Assembly: GCA_937982565.1 (NCBI GenBank)
Contig: CALJLN010000011.1
Location: forward strand, 28,452-92,451
Direction of reading: 5' to 3'
Length of the DNA stretch: 64,000 bases
Origin: UBA2421 sp002343075
GTDB taxonomy: Bacteria > Planctomycetota > Phycisphaerae > Tepidisphaerales > Tepidisphaeraceae
In this document: in pieces, positions 50,627 through 59,798 of the stretch
Position numbering within the stretch: position 1 is the stretch's first letter
Layout of the letters: each line of letters opens with the position of its first letter
The notes under the pieces: model-generated
Seen by the model: the letters and a program-made list of their open reading frames with translations, nothing else
Database searches by the model: none
What the model was told of the DNA's origin: nothing
Translations under genes and position numbers: made by a program

Positions 50627-53503
50627 CTAGCTGAGAATTGTGCTCAGCGGGATGCCCTGACTGATCATTCCGGAAAGATTGACCGCAACCGTATGGCCTT
50701 CCCGAAAAACGCTGCGCGCGTAGCTGCGAATCCACTGAGACTGCGTGGCCCAGGTTTGCCCTGCTGGGGGGCGGGTGAAGATTCGGACGACTTCCCCGGT
50801 AATCTGCGGGTCTTTCGCAGCCCAGCCGATCTCTTCGGGGTGCAGTTCCGGATCGGTGTCTTTCCAGATGTAATCCTCAGCAATCAGCGGAGAGGACCGC
50901 CAATGTAGCGCCGCCGACGGCGGCCGCGGTTCGCCGTAGACCTGTCGCCCCTGGCTTCGCACGGCGAGCACCGCATCCCAGTCGATCGAGCCTGGGTTGG
51001 CTGCCAGACTTTTATCCATCGCAATGTTCATACCCGCATCCAGGACCGGCGAGAAAGACGCCCAGAACCTGGCCCACCATGCTGCGGGCGCAAGGCCCGC
51101 AAAATCGCTATCGTTGGCGGGGGCACCCATATACGCGATCACCTCGATGCCCTGAGCAGTGACAGGTGCCCAAGCCGCAGCGAAGCCTTGCGTGAGCCAG
51201 TTTAAGCCTGCCTGCTGCGCGGCGAGATATTGATCGGCCTGAAAGTCTTGGCCGGGAAGTGAACCAAACGGGTTATGGAGCATGATGCGGCGCACGCCGG
51301 CATTGAGTTGAGGCTGCACATGCGTGGCGACAAAACCGGACCAGCCGTGCGTCTTGATGTTCCAGCCAACGCTGCGATCGGCCACATTGGTGCTCGAACC
51401 ACCGATGAGCAGCCATGAGACGAGTTTCTCCGCGCCGTACGTCGCCGGCTCGGGATTCTGCCTCGCTGCAAAACCAAAATTGCCGACACTGTTGGTGCCA
51501 TTCACCACCGCAATGGCCGACTGCGCGCCGAGCGTTGGTGTCCAGCCGAAGCGATTGATAAGCCGCACACGATAGGTGCCCGCAGGCAGGCCGGTGAAGG
51601 AGAAGTTGCCCGCGCTGTCGGTGGTGGTCCATCGTTCGCCGTGATCGTTCTCGGCGTTGTTGTTGTCGTCAAAATAAACAGCCCAATTGGCCAGCGGAGG
51701 TTCGCCAGCATCGCGAAAGTTGTTGGAGTTCAGGTCATGAAACGCCAGTCCGCTGACAGCACTGACGGCACGGGTGTTGCCAAAATTACCCTCCCCAATC
51801 TGCCCGGTGACAAGCGTAAAGGCGTAGTGGTCGGAATCTCTCGGGACAGTCTGCCGAAAGCCCGGCTGTACGATCTGTCGGAGGATGTAGTTTCCAGAAG
51901 CAAGGCCCGGAAACAAAAACGCGCCATTCTGATCGGTAATCGTAGATATCTCTCCGGCGTCGAGCACGGCGTTGTCATTCGAGTCGAGATAGACCGTCCA
52001 CCCAACGTTACGGCCGTCACCTGTGTCCCATGAGCCGTTGGCGTTGTCGTCTGAAAAGAGTGAACCCCGGACCTGCGCCGCACCGGGAATCGGTTCGTTT
52101 CCGAACGATGCACTCGCCGTCTGGTTGGTCAGCACGTTGACGATCCAACGGCCCGCAGCGGGCGATACGCCCCGCCACCCCGGCTGCATCACCTGTCGAA
52201 TCGTCCGTAAAGCGCCGGAGGGAACATTGGAGATCGTGTATCCACCCGTCGAATTGGTAAATGCGAACAATTCACCTGCGTCGAACGCCGCGTTGTCGTT
52301 GGCATCAACATAAACCCGCCACCCTGCGAGCCGGCCGTCACCGGAATCCCAGCCGCCAGAATGGTTCAGATCGGCCCAAAGCGTTCCCGAAACCGCGCCA
52401 AATCCCGCAGCCAGCGCCACGTTGCCAAACGCCACCGCCACGGTCTGCCCGACCCCGACCGTGATGGAGTGCGCGCCGCTTCCCGATGGCGAAACCTGAC
52501 CCCAGCCCGGCTCAAGCTGCTGCCGCACGATGAAGCTGCCGGGTAGAATGGAGTTAAAGGAAAAGTTGCCGCTGACATCAGTGGTCGCCACCGGTTCGGT
52601 CGCGTCACGATTAGAGTTTCCATTCAGGTCGAGAAAAACTGTCCAGCCGGTCAGCCGACCATCGCCGGCGTCCCAGGTGTTGTTTTCGTTGAGATCCGAC
52701 CAGATTGTGCCGGTGATTCGCCCGAGCGTGCCCGGGAGTGGCGCGTTTCCAAAATTGACACTCGACGTCTGCCCGCCGACGACGTTGACGATCCAACGAT
52801 CGGTCGTGGTGGGCACCGTGCGCTGCCAGCCCGCCTGCAGCACTTGGCGCACAGTGTAGGTGCCGGGGGCAAGATGCTCGAAGGAAAAATTGCCGTTGAT
52901 GTTGGTGATCGTCGACTTCTCACCCGCATCGAGCACAGCGTTGTTGTTGGCGTCGATGTATGCGGTCCATCCGACATTTCTCAGGTCTCCGCTATCCAGG
53001 CTGGCGTTGTTGTTCATATCCGCCCAGAGCGTGCCGGAGATGCGTCCAAGCGTGCCTGGAAGCGGCGCGTTGCCAAAGTTAACGGTGGTAGTTCCATTGG
53101 CGGTGACTACGACCGTATGCGAGTCGGAACTTGCGGGAACCGTGCGGTACCATCCTTCGGCGACAACCTCTCGAACGACATACGTTCCTGGCAACAGCGA
53201 TTCGAGCGAGAACAGCCCGTTAATGTTGGTGATCGACCGCTTTTCCCCTTTGTTAAGCACACCATTGTTGTTGGCATCGATGTAGACGGTCCACCCGGCG
53301 TTGCGGCCTTCCCCGGTGTCCCACGAACCATTGCCGTTGAAGTCGGCAAACAACGCGCCGCTGATTGTCCCGGTACCTGCGCCCACCACGGGCGCAATCG
53401 TGGTCGAGAGCAGCTGGCGCGCCTCCAAATGTTCGATACCGGTCCGATAACCTGAGGCAAGACCCGTAGTACGACTCTGCGTCGCGCGGCGCGATGACAT
53501 CAT
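50627..53503 (-). CDS. SdrD-like surface protein with six repeats and uncharacterised C-terminal domain (long paralogue)
   Basis: 958 residues. IEHLEARQLLS at the start resembles the LEPRxLL motif of exported planctomycete proteins. Six repeats of about 105-110 residues follow. Each opens with a SGTLWADMN-like strand and has WDTGDGRNVGWTVYLD and a closing GNYILRQ-type strand, as in SdrD B / Cna-B domains with calcium sites. Residues about 670-958 are the same unknown domain as in the 560-residue paralogue (LVSWLLIGGSSTNVADRSVGWNIKT, RRIMLHNPFGSL, GIEVIAYMGAP, VYGEPRPPS). It probably forms a rod holding that domain away from the cell. The stop lies 256 bp before the next gene, so expression is likely separate. 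Confidence 0.8.
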   Translation of the reverse strand: MMSSRRATQSRTTGLASGYRTGIEHLEARQLLSTTIAPVVGAGTGTISGALFADFNGNGSWDTGEGRNAGWTVYIDANNNGVLNKGEKRSITNINGLFSLESLLPGTYVVREVVAEGWYRTVPASSDSHTVVVTANGTTTVNFGNAPLPGTLGRISGTLWADMNNNASLDSGDLRNVGWTAYIDANNNAVLDAGEKSTITNINGNFSFEHLAPGTYTVRQVLQAGWQRTVPTTTDRWIVNVVGGQTSSVNFGNAPLPGTLGRITGTIWSDLNENNTWDAGDGRLTGWTVFLDLNGNSNRDATEPVATTDVSGNFSFNSILPGSFIVRQQLEPGWGQVSPSGSGAHSITVGVGQTVAVAFGNVALAAGFGAVSGTLWADLNHSGGWDSGDGRLAGWRVYVDANDNAAFDAGELFAFTNSTGGYTISNVPSGALRTIRQVMQPGWRGVSPAAGRWIVNVLTNQTASASFGNEPIPGAAQVRGSLFSDDNANGSWDTGDGRNVGWTVYLDSNDNAVLDAGEISTITDQNGAFLFPGLASGNYILRQIVQPGFRQTVPRDSDHYAFTLVTGQIGEGNFGNTRAVSAVSGLAFHDLNSNNFRDAGEPPLANWAVYFDDNNNAENDHGERWTTTDSAGNFSFTGLPAGTYRVRLINRFGWTPTLGAQSAIAVVNGTNSVGNFGFAARQNPEPATYGAEKLVSWLLIGGSSTNVADRSVGWNIKTHGWSGFVATHVQPQLNAGVRRIMLHNPFGSLPGQDFQADQYLAAQQAGLNWLTQGFAAAWAPVTAQGIEVIAYMGAPANDSDFAGLAPAAWWARFWASFSPVLDAGMNIAMDKSLAANPGSIDWDAVLAVRSQGRQVYGEPRPPSAALHWRSSPLIAEDYIWKDTDPELHPEEIGWAAKDPQITGEVVRIFTRPPAGQTWATQSQWIRSYARSVFREGHTVAVNLSGMISQGIPLSTILS

Positions 53504-53800
53504 GTGCTGTTTTTATCCCGAATCAAAAGGTGTCAGACCAAGTTGCTCAACAGCGTGTCGGGGGCAGGAGCGCTCCGTCGCAAACACGCGGTCTCAAACA
53601 GGCTTTCGGAAACACGCTGTCGGAAAAATAGATGCTGGTTGGGGGCTAAACGCCCGGTTAACCGGATCACCAAACGGATGGACTTTACTCAATGCGTCTA
53701 GCTCGCAAACGCGCAGCTAGCCCGCAAACCAACAGCCGGGGTGGCACCGTTGCGAGTGGTGATACGTTGCCGAGCGCCCAAGGTTCCGTCAATAGAAAAA
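53504..53800. other. Spacer upstream of the long SdrD-like gene
   Basis: Only short shadow frames. It should hold the promoter of the 958-residue gene. I see no clear repeat or RNA gene. Confidence 0.4.
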
Positions 53801-53828
53801 TGCCCCGAAAAAATTTATTTTCGGGGCA
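53801..53828 (-). terminator. Intrinsic terminator behind prohibitin-like gene
   Basis: 11-bp perfect stem, TGCCCCGAAAA (53801-53811) with its complement 53818-53828, a 6-base loop, and a T5 tract on the minus side. It lies 67 bases after the stop of the prohibitin-like gene. Confidence 0.88.
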
Positions 53829-53895
53829 CTTCCAACTTCGGCAGGCGCGACTGTGAATCAGGTCACGCGGCGGTCGGGTTGACTCGCTCAACGGC

Positions 53896-54747
53896 TCACG
53901 GGCTTCTCGGCGGTGCTTCGACGGGCAGGATCATCGTCGCCCCGCCGCCACTACCTCCGCCGCCGATCACCATTGGCGAGCGGCCATCCCATCGTTCCAC
54001 GATCTGCAGCTGAATCAGGTCGGGATTTTCCTTCAACGCCTCCCCACGGATGCGGATCGACTCGGCTTCGGCTTTGGCACGGGTAATCGTCGCCTTCGCC
54101 TGGATTTCCGCCTCAATGTTCTTTGTCTCGGCCTCGATTCGAGCCTTGTCCTGCGTGAACTTCGCCCGGCTGGCCTCCTGCTCCTGCACCATCTTCGATT
54201 CGATCGCCGCCTCCAGCTCTTTGGAGAGTGTGATGTTCTCAATCACAATGTCTTGAAGGTTGATCACTTCCCCAATCTTGGCCTTGGCCGCGGCAAGGGA
54301 CTTGACCTTAATCGTCTCCCGCTCCTTGACGATCTTCTCTGCGGTGCTCAGTGCAGTGCTCTCTTTGATCGCTTCCTGAATGCGCGGTGCCACCAGGCTG
54401 TCAAAGGGGTCGCCGGCGTACTTTCGGTAGATATCCACCACCGATGCCTGCGGAATGCTATACAGGATCTTCAGCTTCACGTTTACCTGCTGCAGATCGG
54501 AGGAATAGCACTCGGCTTCAGTCGCCGCCGCCCGCTGCCGAATCTCGACAGGATGGATCTCGGTGATGAGCGGTGCCTTAAAACCAAAGCCTTCGGGCAG
54601 GAACTGCTCTCCCACCTTCCCGAGCGTCACCTTCACCCCGCGCGTCCCCGGCGCAACGACATAAAAGCAGCCTGACGAAATGATAATGAGAACGACCACG
54701 AGAATGACGAACCCAACAACCGCCGGGCCAACCTTGTTCTGATCCAT
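53896..54747 (-). CDS. Prohibitin/SPFH-family membrane protein
   Basis: 283 residues. An N-terminal membrane helix (VGFVILVVVLIIISSGCF) is followed directly by VVAPGTRGVKVTLGKV, the start of the SPFH domain. A long charged coiled coil (residues 160-245, for example SKMVQEQEASRAKFTQDKARIEAE) leads to a Gly/Pro-rich tail. It probably forms large membrane-bound rings that control proteases, as prohibitins do. It is divergent from the type III glutamine synthetase. Confidence 0.9.
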   Translation of the reverse strand: MDQNKVGPAVVGFVILVVVLIIISSGCFYVVAPGTRGVKVTLGKVGEQFLPEGFGFKAPLITEIHPVEIRQRAAATEAECYSSDLQQVNVKLKILYSIPQASVVDIYRKYAGDPFDSLVAPRIQEAIKESTALSTAEKIVKERETIKVKSLAAAKAKIGEVINLQDIVIENITLSKELEAAIESKMVQEQEASRAKFTQDKARIEAETKNIEAEIQAKATITRAKAEAESIRIRGEALKENPDLIQLQIVERWDGRSPMVIGGGGSGGGATMILPVEAPPRSP

Positions 54748-54986
54748 TCGACACTCCTTGCGACATCCCTACTGTTCCAGTTACGAATCATTGGGTTCTA
54801 TCGGACGCCCCCAGTGCGCCACAGCACAAAAACCGTGCGGAGACTAAGGCACCCAACTGCGGTGCCTAGAAAGCGCGCAAAGTGCGCTATCGAGGGCGCG
54901 TACGATTGGCAATCTGGAGCTACAAGCGGTCGCCAAAAGCCGAAATCCCGCACAATTTGCCGAATAGGGTATGTTTCTGCACCCTC

Positions 54987-55003
54987 TAGCACACTTTTTG
55001 CTT
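54987..55003 (+). promoter_or_regulatory. Weak sigma-54-like promoter candidate
   Basis: TAGCAC-N5-TTGCT resembles the -24/-12 element TGGCAC-N5-TTGC, but one of the two key G residues at -24 is missing. It lies about 115 bases before the type III glutamine synthetase ATG, a gene whose product fits nitrogen control. No activator site is seen. Confidence 0.25.
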
Positions 55004-55118
55004 ACCAACCCCCGGCGGAGTATAGAGTTTAACGGCAAACTGCCTGCCAGCGCCGGCGGGTCGTGCCTTTGTCATTGTCGATTCTGTTTTAACCAACCAA
55101 TTGAGGAGCTCCCGAGCC

Positions 55119-57299
55119 ATGGGCAATCTGCGCCACGAAGCCATCCGGTCGATCGCGACCAGCAAACACCCGCTGAACAAGCTGGATTTCCGAAAAATCC
55201 ACGCCAAAGACCTGTTCGGCGTCAACGTCTTTAACGAAGAAGTCCAGCGGCAGAGGCTTCCAAAGCCGATCTTCAAAGCGTTGCAGCGGACCATCAAGCA
55301 CGGGGCACCGCTCGATCCGCTCATCGCAGACGCCGTCGCCTCGGCGATGAAAGATTGGGCACTCGAACAAGGTGCCACGCACTACACGCACCTGTTTCAG
55401 CCCCTCACCGGCATCACCGCAGAAAAGCACGACAGCTTCGTCGCCCCCACTGACACCGGCGGGGCAATTGCCGAGTTTAGCGGCAAGGAACTCATCAAGG
55501 GTGAGCCGGATGCGTCATCATTCCCGTCCGGCGGGCTGCGCGCGACGTTTGAGGCGCGCGGATACACGGCATGGGACCCCACCTCGCCCTCATACATCGC
55601 CGAGCACCCGAACGGCTCCACACTGGTCATCCCCACCGCATTCCTAAGCTGGACCGGTGAAGCCCTCGACCAGAAAACCCCGTTGCTCCGCTCGATGGAA
55701 GCGCTGAGCACGCAGGCAATGCGTATCCTCAAGCTCTTCGGAAACAACTCTGCGGTGAAGGTGTTCACCACGGTCGGACCAGAGCAGGAATACTTCCTCA
55801 TCGATAAGTCGTTTTACTACCTCCGCCCCGACCTCATTCACTGCGGTCGAACGCTTTTTGGTGCCAAACCGCCGAAGGGACAGGAACTGGAAGATCAGTA
55901 CTTCGGCACCATCCCCGAACGCGTGCTGGCCTGCATGGCCGACGCTGAAGCCGAGTTGTTTAAGCTCGGCGTTCCGGTGAAGACACGCCACAACGAAGTC
56001 GCGCCCAGCCAATACGAGATCGCGCCGATCTTTGAAAACAGCAACCTTGCGACCGATCACCAGAATCTCGTCATGGAAGTCCTGCGCAAAACCGCGGACG
56101 AATACGGGCTGGTCTGCCTGCTCCACGAAAAGCCGTTCGCCGGCATCAACGGCAGCGGGAAACACAACAACTGGTCTATGGCGACCGACAACGGCGAAAA
56201 TCTCCTCGAACCGGGCAACACGCCCCACGATAACGCGCAATTCCTCGTCTTCTGCACAGCGGTCATTCGCGCTGTGGCAAAGTACCCGGAATTGCTCCGC
56301 CTGACCGTCGCCAGTGCCCACAACGATCACCGCCTGGGGGCCAACGAAGCCCCGCCGGCCATTATCAGCATCTTCCTTGGGGATATGCTGGCTGATGTCT
56401 TCGATCAGGTGGAAAAGGGTGGCGCAAAGAGCAGCCGCAGCGGGGGACACTTTGAAACGGGCGTCTCGACGCTTCCCAAGCTCCCCAAGGACGCCGGCGA
56501 CCGCAACCGCACCTCGCCGTTCGCGTTCACAGGCAACAAGTTTGAGTTCCGCGCGGTCGGATCAAGCCAGAACGTGGCATGGCCCAACACGGTGCTCAAT
56601 ACCATCGTCGCCGAGTCGCTCGACTTCATTGCCACCGAGCTGGAAAAGGGCGTGAAATCAGGCAAGGAGTTCAATGCCGCTATCCAGGAACTGCTTCCGG
56701 GCATTGTGAAAGAAGGTCGAAAAGTTTTGTTCAACGGTGACGGCTACAGCGAAGATTGGCACAAGGAGGCCGAAAAACGCGGCCTGCCCAATCTCAAGAG
56801 CACAACCGACGTTCTTCCGGTCGCGGTTCGCAAAGACACGCTCGAGTTGTTCGCGAAGTATAAAGTTTTCACCGAAAAGGAGTTGCAGAGCCGCTTTAAC
56901 ATTCTCAGCGAGGCATATGTAAAGACAGTCGATATTGAAGCCAAGACAGCCCTTCTTATGGCGCAGCAACACATCCTGCCGGCAGCGCTCAAACACCAGA
57001 AAGCCGTCGCCGAGAGCATCGCCGCAGTGAAGGCCGCCGGGGTTGATCCGGGAGCGCAGCTCGATTTGCTGAAGTCGGTATCGAGCCTCATCAGCGATCT
57101 GCAAAAGGGGATCGTCGCTCTGACCAAGGCCCTGGAACATCACGCGGATGGCACGCCGTACGACCACGCGAAGGCGGCGAAGGTCAAGATCATCCCGCTC
57201 TTCGCGGCGCTGCGGTCGGCGGGAGATGCGCTCGAATCGATCGTGGCTGACGAGTTCTGGACACTGCCAACCTATCGCGAGATGCTTTTCCTCAAGTAA
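55119..57299 (+). CDS. glnN: Type III glutamine synthetase
   Basis: 726 residues, the size of GSIII. LDFRKIHAKDLFGVNVFN at the start, FTTVGPEQEYFLID-like VFTTVGPEQEYFLID in the middle, HNEVAPSQYEIAPIFE and NGSGKHNNWSMAT are all characteristic of GSIII and carry metal and substrate residues. It makes glutamine from glutamate and ammonia. GSIII enzymes are not controlled by adenylylation. The ATG at 55119 has GAGGAG ten bases upstream and is preferred to 55101. It is the second glutamine synthetase of the window. Confidence 0.95.
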   Translation: MGNLRHEAIRSIATSKHPLNKLDFRKIHAKDLFGVNVFNEEVQRQRLPKPIFKALQRTIKHGAPLDPLIADAVASAMKDWALEQGATHYTHLFQPLTGITAEKHDSFVAPTDTGGAIAEFSGKELIKGEPDASSFPSGGLRATFEARGYTAWDPTSPSYIAEHPNGSTLVIPTAFLSWTGEALDQKTPLLRSMEALSTQAMRILKLFGNNSAVKVFTTVGPEQEYFLIDKSFYYLRPDLIHCGRTLFGAKPPKGQELEDQYFGTIPERVLACMADAEAELFKLGVPVKTRHNEVAPSQYEIAPIFENSNLATDHQNLVMEVLRKTADEYGLVCLLHEKPFAGINGSGKHNNWSMATDNGENLLEPGNTPHDNAQFLVFCTAVIRAVAKYPELLRLTVASAHNDHRLGANEAPPAIISIFLGDMLADVFDQVEKGGAKSSRSGGHFETGVSTLPKLPKDAGDRNRTSPFAFTGNKFEFRAVGSSQNVAWPNTVLNTIVAESLDFIATELEKGVKSGKEFNAAIQELLPGIVKEGRKVLFNGDGYSEDWHKEAEKRGLPNLKSTTDVLPVAVRKDTLELFAKYKVFTEKELQSRFNILSEAYVKTVDIEAKTALLMAQQHILPAALKHQKAVAESIAAVKAAGVDPGAQLDLLKSVSSLISDLQKGIVALTKALEHHADGTPYDHAKAAKVKIIPLFAALRSAGDALESIVADEFWTLPTYREMLFLK

Positions 57300-57323
57300 A
57301 GCGACCCTCGCCAGAGACGCGTC

Positions 57324-57372
57324 AAGCCCCGGTGATGAATCTCACCCGTGATGATTCTCACCGGGGCTTTTT
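57324..57372 (+). terminator. Intrinsic terminator behind glnN
   Basis: 12-bp stem AAGCCCCGGTGA (57324-57335) with its complement 57358-57369, a 22-base loop that can itself pair partly, and a T tract. It lies just after glnN and 37 bases before the GH76-like gene. Confidence 0.85.
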
Positions 57373-57408
57373 CGTTTTCCAATCCGGCCCGCGTATTCTC
57401 TGCCGGAT

Positions 57409-58512
57409 ATGGGAAGGCGACTCACTGCCATACTCGGAATTGTGCTGACAATCGCGGCGCTGGGGGGCTGTCGCAACCAGCAGCGGGAGCAAACGCGCGT
57501 GCGGAGCGAGGGGTTGGAGTTGATGACCCTCATTGATGTCGCCCTGGTGCTTCCCGATGGCAGGTACGCCAGCGAACTGCGCGGCGGAAAGGCATCCGGC
57601 CCCGCGGCGTGTTGGCCGGCAGCGGTCCAGCTCAGCGCCATGGCCGCGGCCGCCCGGGTGGACGACCGCTGGACGCTTCCCCTCGCCGATTACGCCGTTG
57701 CACTGGATCCACACCTCGCCACGTTTAACAGCATCGATGGCTATGCGGCAACAACGCAATCGCCCGACCGCTTTTACGACGACAACGCATGGGTTGCGCT
57801 GGCGATGCTGGAAACCCACAGCCTCACGCGCAACCCCGAACACCTGCGCAGGGCCAGAACCGCACTCGATTTCGTGCTGACCGGAGAAGATCAAACCCTC
57901 GGCGGCGGATTGTACTGGCACGAGCAGACTCGACAGAGCAAGAACACCTGCGCCAATGCCCCGGCAATGGTCGCCTGCCTGCGCATGACCCGCGCCACAG
58001 GCGATGCAAGATACACCGCCGCCGCGCTGCGAATCTATGATTGGCTGCAGATACGCCTGCGTGACGGCGACGGGTTGTACATGGATCATGTCAAGGTCAC
58101 CGGAGAGATCGACCCGACCAAGTTTTCATACAACAGCGCAATGGTGATTCTGGCCAACTGTGAGTTGTATGACGCCACGCAACAGGTCAGCTATCTCGAT
58201 GATGCAAGGAAGACGGCCCGGGCGGCAATCAAGCGGTGGATCGACCCGCTGAGTGGTGCGATCGGCGACGATACGCCGTTTGCGTCTTTGCTGGTCGAAT
58301 CGCTGCTCGAGCTCTACCGCCGCGACGGCGACCGGCGGTGGCGCGATGCGGCTCGATCGGGCGTGACGTTTCTTCGCACAAAAAACGTCGATCGGCGCGG
58401 CTGGCACCCTGCTCGCGCGGACGATCAACCCAAACGCCCCATCGACGCCGTACGGCTCATCGATCAATCCGCAGCGGCGCGGGCCATCCTCATCGCTGAG
58501 ATCATTCGCTGA
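57409..58512 (+). CDS. Glycoside hydrolase family 76-like lipoprotein
   Basis: 367 residues. A signal with ILTIAALGGC ends in a lipobox, so it is probably anchored in a membrane facing outside. The rest is an alpha-toroid with FYDDNAWVALAMLE, where the two adjacent Asp match the catalytic pair of GH76 alpha-1,6-mannanases. GGGLYWHEQTRQSKNTCANAPAM is another family-typical loop. It may trim mannan-like glycans outside the cytoplasm. Confidence 0.83.
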   Translation: MGRRLTAILGIVLTIAALGGCRNQQREQTRVRSEGLELMTLIDVALVLPDGRYASELRGGKASGPAACWPAAVQLSAMAAAARVDDRWTLPLADYAVALDPHLATFNSIDGYAATTQSPDRFYDDNAWVALAMLETHSLTRNPEHLRRARTALDFVLTGEDQTLGGGLYWHEQTRQSKNTCANAPAMVACLRMTRATGDARYTAAALRIYDWLQIRLRDGDGLYMDHVKVTGEIDPTKFSYNSAMVILANCELYDATQQVSYLDDARKTARAAIKRWIDPLSGAIGDDTPFASLLVESLLELYRRDGDRRWRDAARSGVTFLRTKNVDRRGWHPARADDQPKRPIDAVRLIDQSAAARAILIAEIIR

Positions 58513-58535
58513 TAACGCTTGTCGAACCTGCACCG

Positions 58536-59744
58536 TTGGCACATCATGTGCGGGTGAGGTGTCGCGAACTTCGATTTGACAGCCCGACGCATCCGCCGTG
58601 GAACTGCAGCGCGCAGAATCCACGCCAACTGCTGGTGTGCAACTCCCGCGATCGGGTGACGACGCTGAGAGTTGACGGTCAACCCGTCCGGCGGTGGGTC
58701 GACCCGATGGAGGCGCTCGATTGGCTGGGCAACTCAGATGCAATGCGCGACCCGAAGTCGCCCCGCTGGGCTGGTTACATCAGCTACGACCTTGGCCGCC
58801 TGTTCGAACCGATGCCGAGCATCGCCGCGGACGACCTGAGTCTGCCGCTGTTTATGTTCGTGAGCACCTCCCGTGCGCCACCCGGCAAGCTGCCTGCGGT
58901 TTCGGCCCGCCAACGGCCGACCCTCGCGCGGCCCGCCGTGCCGAGGAGCGATTACGAACAGGCGGTGCAGGCCGTTCTGGATTTCGTCGCCGCGGGCGAT
59001 GTTTACCAGGTGAATCTCTCTCAGCGACTCACCGCCGTCACCGCAGAACCCGGGTCGCATATCTATGCGCGCCTGCAAGCGCAATCCCCCGCGAGCTATG
59101 GCGCGCTCATCGACTGTGATGCGTTTCAGATTATCTCAAACTCTCCCGAACTGTTTTTCTCGGTTCAGCCGTCAGGAAACTGCCGTCGCACCATTCTCAG
59201 CCGGCCCATCAAAGGCACACGACCCCGCGGCGAGGGAATGTTCGAACAACTGCTGGCCAGCGAGAAAGACGCCGCCGAGCTGGCGATGATCGTCGACTTG
59301 CAGCGAAATGACCTGGGCAAGGTTTGCGAGATTGGTAGCGTTCGCGTCACCGAGCCTCGCACGATCGAGGCGCACCCGAGCATTTTTCACGGCGTTGCAA
59401 CGATTGAAGGTGCACTTCGCAACGACGTCTCACTCGCAGAGATTCTACGCGCGCTGTTCCCCTGTGGCAGCATCACCGGCTGCCCGAAGATTCGCGCGAT
59501 GCAGATTATCGAGCACCTGGAACCCACCCGCCGAGGGCCTTATTGCGGGGCAATCGGCTATATCGATGCCGATGGATCGATGCAGTTCAGCGTGGCGATT
59601 CGGACAATGACGATCATCGACGGGACGGCGGTGGTTCCGGTCGGTGGGGGAATTGTGGCCGATAGCACCCCCGCCGCGGAGTATGATGAGACGATTGTGA
59701 AGGCTCACGCGATGCTTCGAGCGCTCAGCGCGAAGTTAGGTTGA
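58536..59744 (+). CDS. pabB: Aminodeoxychorismate synthase component I (chorismate-binding enzyme)
   Basis: 402 residues with chorismate-binding signatures: DVYQVNLSQRL, SPELFFSV, RPIKGTRPRG, EKDAAELAMIVDLQRNDLG and FPCGSITGCPKIRAMQII. Both PabB and TrpE share these; the short size without an extra N-terminal domain and the phrase AGDVYQVNLS favour PabB, first step of p-aminobenzoate and folate synthesis. No pabA or trpG gene is adjacent. The start is uncertain: TTG at 58536 or a GTG a few codons later. Confidence 0.85.
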   Translation: MAHHVRVRCRELRFDSPTHPPWNCSAQNPRQLLVCNSRDRVTTLRVDGQPVRRWVDPMEALDWLGNSDAMRDPKSPRWAGYISYDLGRLFEPMPSIAADDLSLPLFMFVSTSRAPPGKLPAVSARQRPTLARPAVPRSDYEQAVQAVLDFVAAGDVYQVNLSQRLTAVTAEPGSHIYARLQAQSPASYGALIDCDAFQIISNSPELFFSVQPSGNCRRTILSRPIKGTRPRGEGMFEQLLASEKDAAELAMIVDLQRNDLGKVCEIGSVRVTEPRTIEAHPSIFHGVATIEGALRNDVSLAEILRALFPCGSITGCPKIRAMQIIEHLEPTRRGPYCGAIGYIDADGSMQFSVAIRTMTIIDGTAVVPVGGGIVADSTPAAEYDETIVKAHAMLRALSAKLG

Positions 59745-59798
59745 CGCCACCTTGTCGCTTCAAACGGCGCGCCTCGATCGGTACGATTGATTGTGTAC

